64,000 nucleotides of DNA from contig NC_020167.2 of assembly GCF_000224145.3 (NCBI RefSeq), positions 1,062,972-1,126,971 of the forward strand, in the 5' to 3' direction. This DNA is from Ciona intestinalis (lineage: Eukaryota > Chordata > Ascidiacea > Phlebobranchia > Cionidae). This document shows positions 59,370-64,000 of the stretch, one piece after another. The notes beneath the pieces are model-generated. The model saw only the letters and a list, made by a program, of their open reading frames with translations, was not told where the DNA came from and ran no database searches. Each line of letters begins with the position of its first letter. Positions within the stretch are counted from its first letter, which is position 1. The translations under genes and the position numbers were made by a program.

Positions 59370-60400
59370 AAATAAATAACACATTTATAAATGCATTCGA
59401 ACTACTGCTACACGGTAACGGCAAAAACACGATCTAAGGATTACTATTGATTGAGATAACCGTAGTAGTAACGGAGCCGTTTAAAATTATGCTAATCATA
59501 ATTTGATAGTAATACGTGCTTATTTGTTAGGAGGTGCTCACTTGTTTATTTCGAAGGGCTAATGATTTAACTTCGAATATATTTGATGTTCAATATCCTG
59601 TTGTTAAATCAGTATGTTGTATTTACATTACCCACGAAAAAAGAGGTAATAATTATTTAACCACAAACAAACCGTTTAAATTTGGCAATAAATACCTACA
59701 AAATTACAAAGTGGGGCAAGATGGGACCCCAAAATGGAAGATTAATTATATTCTGCAACTTGTGTAATCCATCAAATTTAATAAGCTGTGCTAGTTTCTT
59801 TACCACATAAATTTCAAATTCAAATAAGTATTATTGTGTTTGTTCGTATTTCAATATAATCCGTTTCACCGGGCTTTTATTGATCTCCCCGTGCCCCACC
59901 GGGCGTGCTTTTAGGTCGTATTTATTTATTAAATTTAAACCCGTGTTGATGGTAAATATGCCGCGGTTAAACTGTAGTCAACTATAGCAGTATGCAAGTA
60001 TATTTTGAATTGCCAATAGAACAATGCTTTTGGTACTAGAAGTGCATGTCAAGTGTAGATTCTTCTGGTATCACTACAGCTCAGTTTGTCTTTAAAGTTC
60101 TTAACTCGCTGTGAATTTTTTTGCAAGAAAGTTGTTTCGTTCGTTTCTATAAAATTACTTTCTTTACACAATGGGTATTATTGAGACCCCAAAGAATGTA
60201 GTATGTGGGTGGGGGAAGATGGGACACTTTTAGCACGTAATAACCAAATATTTAGATTGTGTTTTAAACAATTAACAACGGTATATGGGAGTCAGGAGGA
60301 TACAGTTCTATGATTTATTGAATTTTCTTTGTTTTCTACCAAATGTGACGAGAAAATAGTATGAAAATCTTTCCCCACCCTACTATATTACAAATATTTT
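59370..60400 (+). repeat. Duplicated segment, copy 2
   Basis: Second copy of 57446-59076. It continues past the point where copy 1 meets the gap, with CCAGGTACTATCTGTATAG, into the 5' flank of the next gene. See copy 1 for the pattern of divergence. Confidence 0.85.
60199..60390 (+). mobile_element. MITE family A copy within duplicate copy 2
   Basis: Appears identical to the copy at 58875-59066, showing it was present before the duplication or that both are the same allele assembled twice. Confidence 0.8.
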
Positions 60401-60564
60401 CCAGGTACTATCTGTATAGTGACCACTTAACTCATCAAACCATACACTTTTTGCATTGGCATTGCCTATATACATTCTTCATTACCTATTAATACCATAC
60501 TTTTTTGTCCAATGTTAATTAGTAGAGATATTAATTGATAATTATGATAAACTAATTACTAATT

Positions 60565-63427
60565 ATGTCGGATTTCTCGGATTTGTTAAGCGGATTGTCG
60601 TCACACTCATCTGATTCCCTTCCACGACCACGAAGCAGATATGGAAGCGTCAAACTACGGAACCGGTATGTTTTTTCTTCATTTTGTTAAATCGCACATA
60701 TATATAATATATGAATGAATGTAACTTACTTTATTCTCGCGTGGCCGGAAAGCGACAGTCGTTATCACACGGGCTTAACACCTTGTACCAGCTNNNNNNN
60801 NNNNNNNNNNNNNNNNNNNNNNNNNNNNNNNNNNNNNNNNNNNNNNNNNNNNNNNNNNNNNNNNNNNNNNNNNNNNNNNNNNNNNNNNNNNNNNNNNNNN
60901 NNNNNNNNNNNNNNNNNNNNNNNNNNNNNNNNNNNNNNNNNNNNNNNNNNNNNNNNNNNNNNNNNNGGGCTTTTGGTTCTTAGGACAAGACACTTAACAG
61001 CAATTCCTCCAAACCATTACTTTGTTGTGGTTTGTCTAAATTATCAGCCATATATATATATTAAAAAAATGATAAAATCCACAAAAAAATTACTCACAAA
61101 GCCACATAGGTGGTAATCGCTAAGTAACGAATTATGACAAGCCTTTAGTTTAGCTCTGCAACCAAAAACACGACCCACAATTGCAATTATATATATTAGT
61201 TCACATGTATGCTAGCTCTATATGGGTACGGTAGTTAGTGCCTGGTGAATGACACATTGCCATTAGCATATTATAAACGTAAACGGAGAGGGTAAAACAC
61301 ATACAGTGACTCTCGAATGTAGGTCTGTGGTTTATAAATTTCTTGAACATAGGTCTGACCAACCAAAGTGTAATATACAGTATGTACGCTCTTGTGTCTA
61401 TCTGTTTTGAAGTGTTTCTTATCGCAGTTACGCCAAGAAAGAATATAAATGCATGTTTATTAATGTTATTTCTAAACAGTGTCATATAGAAGGGGTTGGG
61501 GTTGGGGAAGGTGGGAAACCTTTTAATTCTATTTACTCGTCTCATTTTGTAGTAAACATAGAACTTTAAAAGAATTATAAAACCGTATTCGCTCGACCAT
61601 ATACCGTTGTTTGGTTGTTAAATGTTTGAAACACGATCAGGATATTTAGATATTATGTGCTAAGGATGTCCCATCTTTCCCCACCCTACTGTACTATCTA
61701 CTATACATTCCTCAGCAGTTAGCAGAATGTGCTTTACATTCATATTTCATTCTCAATGTAAAATTATAAATTTTTGTTAACAGTTAATCATATTTATAAG
61801 GTTATGAAATGAATATGGTGAGATTATATTAGTAAAATTTATAATATACTATAGCATTTTCAAGTAGGCAAACTTCATTATTTCAGTTATGTCATATGAA
61901 AGTGGCTTAAAAGCACCTACTATAATGTGTAGTTTTAATAGCAGAAAATTGTTACATGAATCCGCAGTTCGTATTCTTATGTTGTATTTATAATTGTTCA
62001 AATATTAAGGCAGACTTTATCAACCTGCTTTGAATAAATTTCCAAAAGTGTTGGTTAGTTCAAAGCAGTTTCTTATTAAATATAACAGAGTAATATACAA
62101 CAATAAGCAGTTCTGCGACTTGTTATTATGAAGCATATCCTTCCTGTAATGACGTGATCCACGTAATTTTTCTTCACATTTTATATATAAAACAGAAAAC
62201 CTAGTCGAGACTTTACCAAAATTTAAACTTCCTAGTTATATGACATAAAACCACAAAGCAATTACAATACAAAACATATAAGTTTATTTATTTAACTTTG
62301 ATTTCGAGACGTGAAGTTTAAAAATTAGATCCTGTTCAGTAGCTGATTTTCTGATTATATATATTGCTTAAGTTAATTAAACTCGTAAAATGTGACTTCA
62401 ACGTCGCAAAGTTGCGCGTTAATGTTTTGTTTCTACGGTTGCCTCATTATGACATCATTTCCTGTCTATTTCCTGCAGAAACATCAGACTTGATTCGATT
62501 TAGTGTTTACATATGAGTATTGCCTTGCATTGTGCTAATTGCAGGCTGTCAATTATATTCTACATTCGCTGAAGGATTTAAATGATAACATAGGCTTCAA
62601 GGTAGTAGAGTACAACATGCAGATTTAAACAGTTTTGCATCTAATTTAATTTTCGAGACGGATAGACAGTTTATTTAAATTGTTGTTTGTGGTTCATTGG
62701 ATAAATAAAGTCAGATGGCTGTGTGAAGTATAGGCTACCAACAGTCAACACTAAACTGTTATCTACCTTATGTTTGTTGTGAGTTATCTTGTTTTACTGC
62801 AACAATTTAGTTTGTAAGTTCATAATATGAGATAAAAAATTTAGCTCATTAGATGTCATGTGTACTAATGGTTATTGTTGAATGGTCTTGAATTGACATT
62901 ATAATTTTACACACTGCTGTTAGAATTAAGACGAAGTTGTATTTGAGTGTCTATTTGGTAATGTCATGTGTGGACTGTGGATACTATTGAATGGAAACAA
63001 TGAAAGAAGAAGAAAGCAGCAATGATTCATTTTTGACAGCCTATTTCTTAAAGAGGTTGTTCAAATTTTAAAAAATATCGGGTTGAGCTTAGATTTTTTA
63101 CTTATTTTATGTATATATAACTTAACTCAGGATGAATCACTGGTCCACTGCCATACCTTCACTCATATATATATACTGTAGTCAACTTAACTATGTTATA
63201 TTTTTTGTTTTAAGTGTATATAATATACGTATTTAATGAATTTTAAAATCACATTCACCATTATTTTGTTATGTGTAAGATATTCCAACGGCATGTTTTA
63301 ATAATTTACATCTTTTTATTACAGTGGTGGTTCAGAGAGCAGACGTACAATTCCCTCTCAATTCCTTGAATCAGTTCCATCTCAAGCATCTCTTACTGAA
63401 AGCACAAGTCTTGTTTCTCCATCACTG
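60565..63427 (+). CDS. Unidentified serine-rich protein, first two exons (runs off the window)
   Basis: Exon 1 60565-60665 (ATG, donor CCG|GTATGT) and exon 2 63325-63427 (acceptor TTTTTATTACAG, donor CTG|GTAAAA) join in frame (CG|T = Arg) and give 68 residues: MSDFSDLLSGLSSHSSDSLP, a basic RPRSRYGSVKLRNR stretch, then a Ser/Thr-rich segment (ESVPSQASLTESTSL). The composition suggests a disordered, phosphorylatable N-terminus of a cytoplasmic signalling or trafficking protein, but the family is not recognised. No signal peptide or membrane segment. The 2.66-kb intron contains a SINE interrupted by a gap and a MITE. Further exons must lie beyond 64000. Confidence 0.6.
60711..61120 (-). mobile_element. 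SINE interrupted by an assembly gap
   Basis: Before the gap: GTAACTTACTTTATTCTCGC to CACCTTGTACCAGCT, the tail in reverse orientation. After the gap: GGACAAGACACTTAACAGC and TTGTCTAAATTATCAGCCAT, which are SINE body pieces in mixed order, so the element is rearranged or two copies meet in the gap. Confidence 0.6.
60794..60966. other. Assembly gap (173 N)
   Basis: 173 N, apparently a sized gap, inside a SINE. Its length is close to what is missing from a full SINE. Confidence 0.95.
61488..61692 (-). mobile_element. MITE family A copy
   Basis: GGGGTTGGGGTTGGGGAAGG to CATCTTTCCCCACCCTACTG, reverse orientation, in the first intron of the unidentified gene. From 61693 to 63324 the intron is AT-rich with no other identifiable element. 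63428-64000 contains only a degraded MITE-like stretch near 63510-63660. Confidence 0.75.
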
Positions 63428-64000
63428 GTAAAAATAATGTTTATCAATTAATGTATAACATTCAAGGCCTTTCCTAAACTTTTGACTCGTGTGCCAATGT
63501 TTGTGTATAATAGTATAACGGGGTAAAATGGAACAATTTTTTTCACATTTTACGGGTACCCATTTGTTAATAGTCAAAGACATGTTACAGTAATTTTTAA
63601 CAGTATTCTCACGATTCAACAGTGTGCGTTAAAGATGGTTATTGTTAGTAAAATTTGGTGTTAACCCAATACAACAAGCATAATAATAGGACGGTCATTT
63701 TATATGCTTGCGAAAAATGTTGTAATTGGAATCAAAGGAATTTAATAATGAATACAACAGGTGTGTGTGCGGTTGAGCCTTTTCTGCCTGTAGTATGTGT
63801 ATTTGCAAAATTGGGGGGTTTCATGACCATAAGGCACCAAACCCGGGGTGGCACGGTAGCAAGCCTACCCTGAAATAATTGGCTAGAAATTTAACATTTT
63901 TGGGTGAAGATTGGCAGATATGAGAATGCTTTTTTTTCATCCTGAATAAAGAAATAGTTTCCCTCTTTCTAACTAGCTTACGCGCATGTGTAATTGTGTA

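Noticed and set aside
1..64000. CRISPR array, operon, prophage or toxin-antitoxin type systems
   Set aside because: The window is plainly animal genomic DNA with spliced genes. The regular repeats seen are MITEs, SINEs and minisatellites, with no direct repeat/spacer pattern.

Overview
This is a eukaryotic, AT-rich, animal-type window with compact multi-exon genes, introns of a few hundred bases and many short interspersed repeats. Protein content (DEAF1, URB2, FOCAD, ZNF385-like, DDX6, CDA) puts it in the chordate lineage. The repeat profile points to a tunicate, most likely Ciona (intestinalis/robusta type): about 200-bp MITEs whose ends read GTAGGGTGGGGGAAGATGG, a tRNA-derived SINE, and splice acceptors abutting start codons. 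The species call is inference. No search was run. Splice joins were checked by hand for reading-frame continuity.

Layout. (1) 1.2-2.45 kb, minus: a small four-exon gene for a membrane-anchored EGF-like protein. (2) 5.8-11.5 kb, minus: a FOCAD (focadhesin) orthologue whose coding region is almost entirely one 5-kb exon. (3) 13.5-20.2 kb, plus: a complete 14-exon DEAF1 orthologue (SAND and MYND domains). (4) 22.1-22.9 kb, plus: a complete three-exon cytidine deaminase. (5) 25.3-33.2 kb, plus: a nine-exon ZNF385-family zinc-finger gene whose introns are crowded with MITEs. (6) 34.4-53.7 kb, minus: URB2, a ribosome-biogenesis factor in about 32 small exons, one of them cut by an assembly gap. (7) 54.7-56.2 kb, minus: DDX6 (Me31B/RCK) with a single-exon coding region. 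(8) 57-60.5 kb: a repeat-rich, gap-broken stretch with a large duplication. (9) From 60.6 kb, plus: the first two exons of an unrecognised serine-rich protein that runs off the right edge.

The genes are independent housekeeping or regulatory units rather than a pathway: transcription factors (DEAF1, ZNF385-like), mRNA decay and translational control (DDX6), ribosome assembly (URB2), pyrimidine salvage (CDA), adhesion-linked scaffolding (FOCAD) and membrane signalling (EGF-like). I did not find a new defence or mobile system. The most notable features are the extreme contrast in intron density between neighbours, acceptor-at-ATG gene starts that fit spliced-leader trans-splicing, the neuregulin-like layout of the EGF gene, the MITE swarm and paired inverted MITEs, and the probably artefactual duplication at 57.4-60.4 kb.
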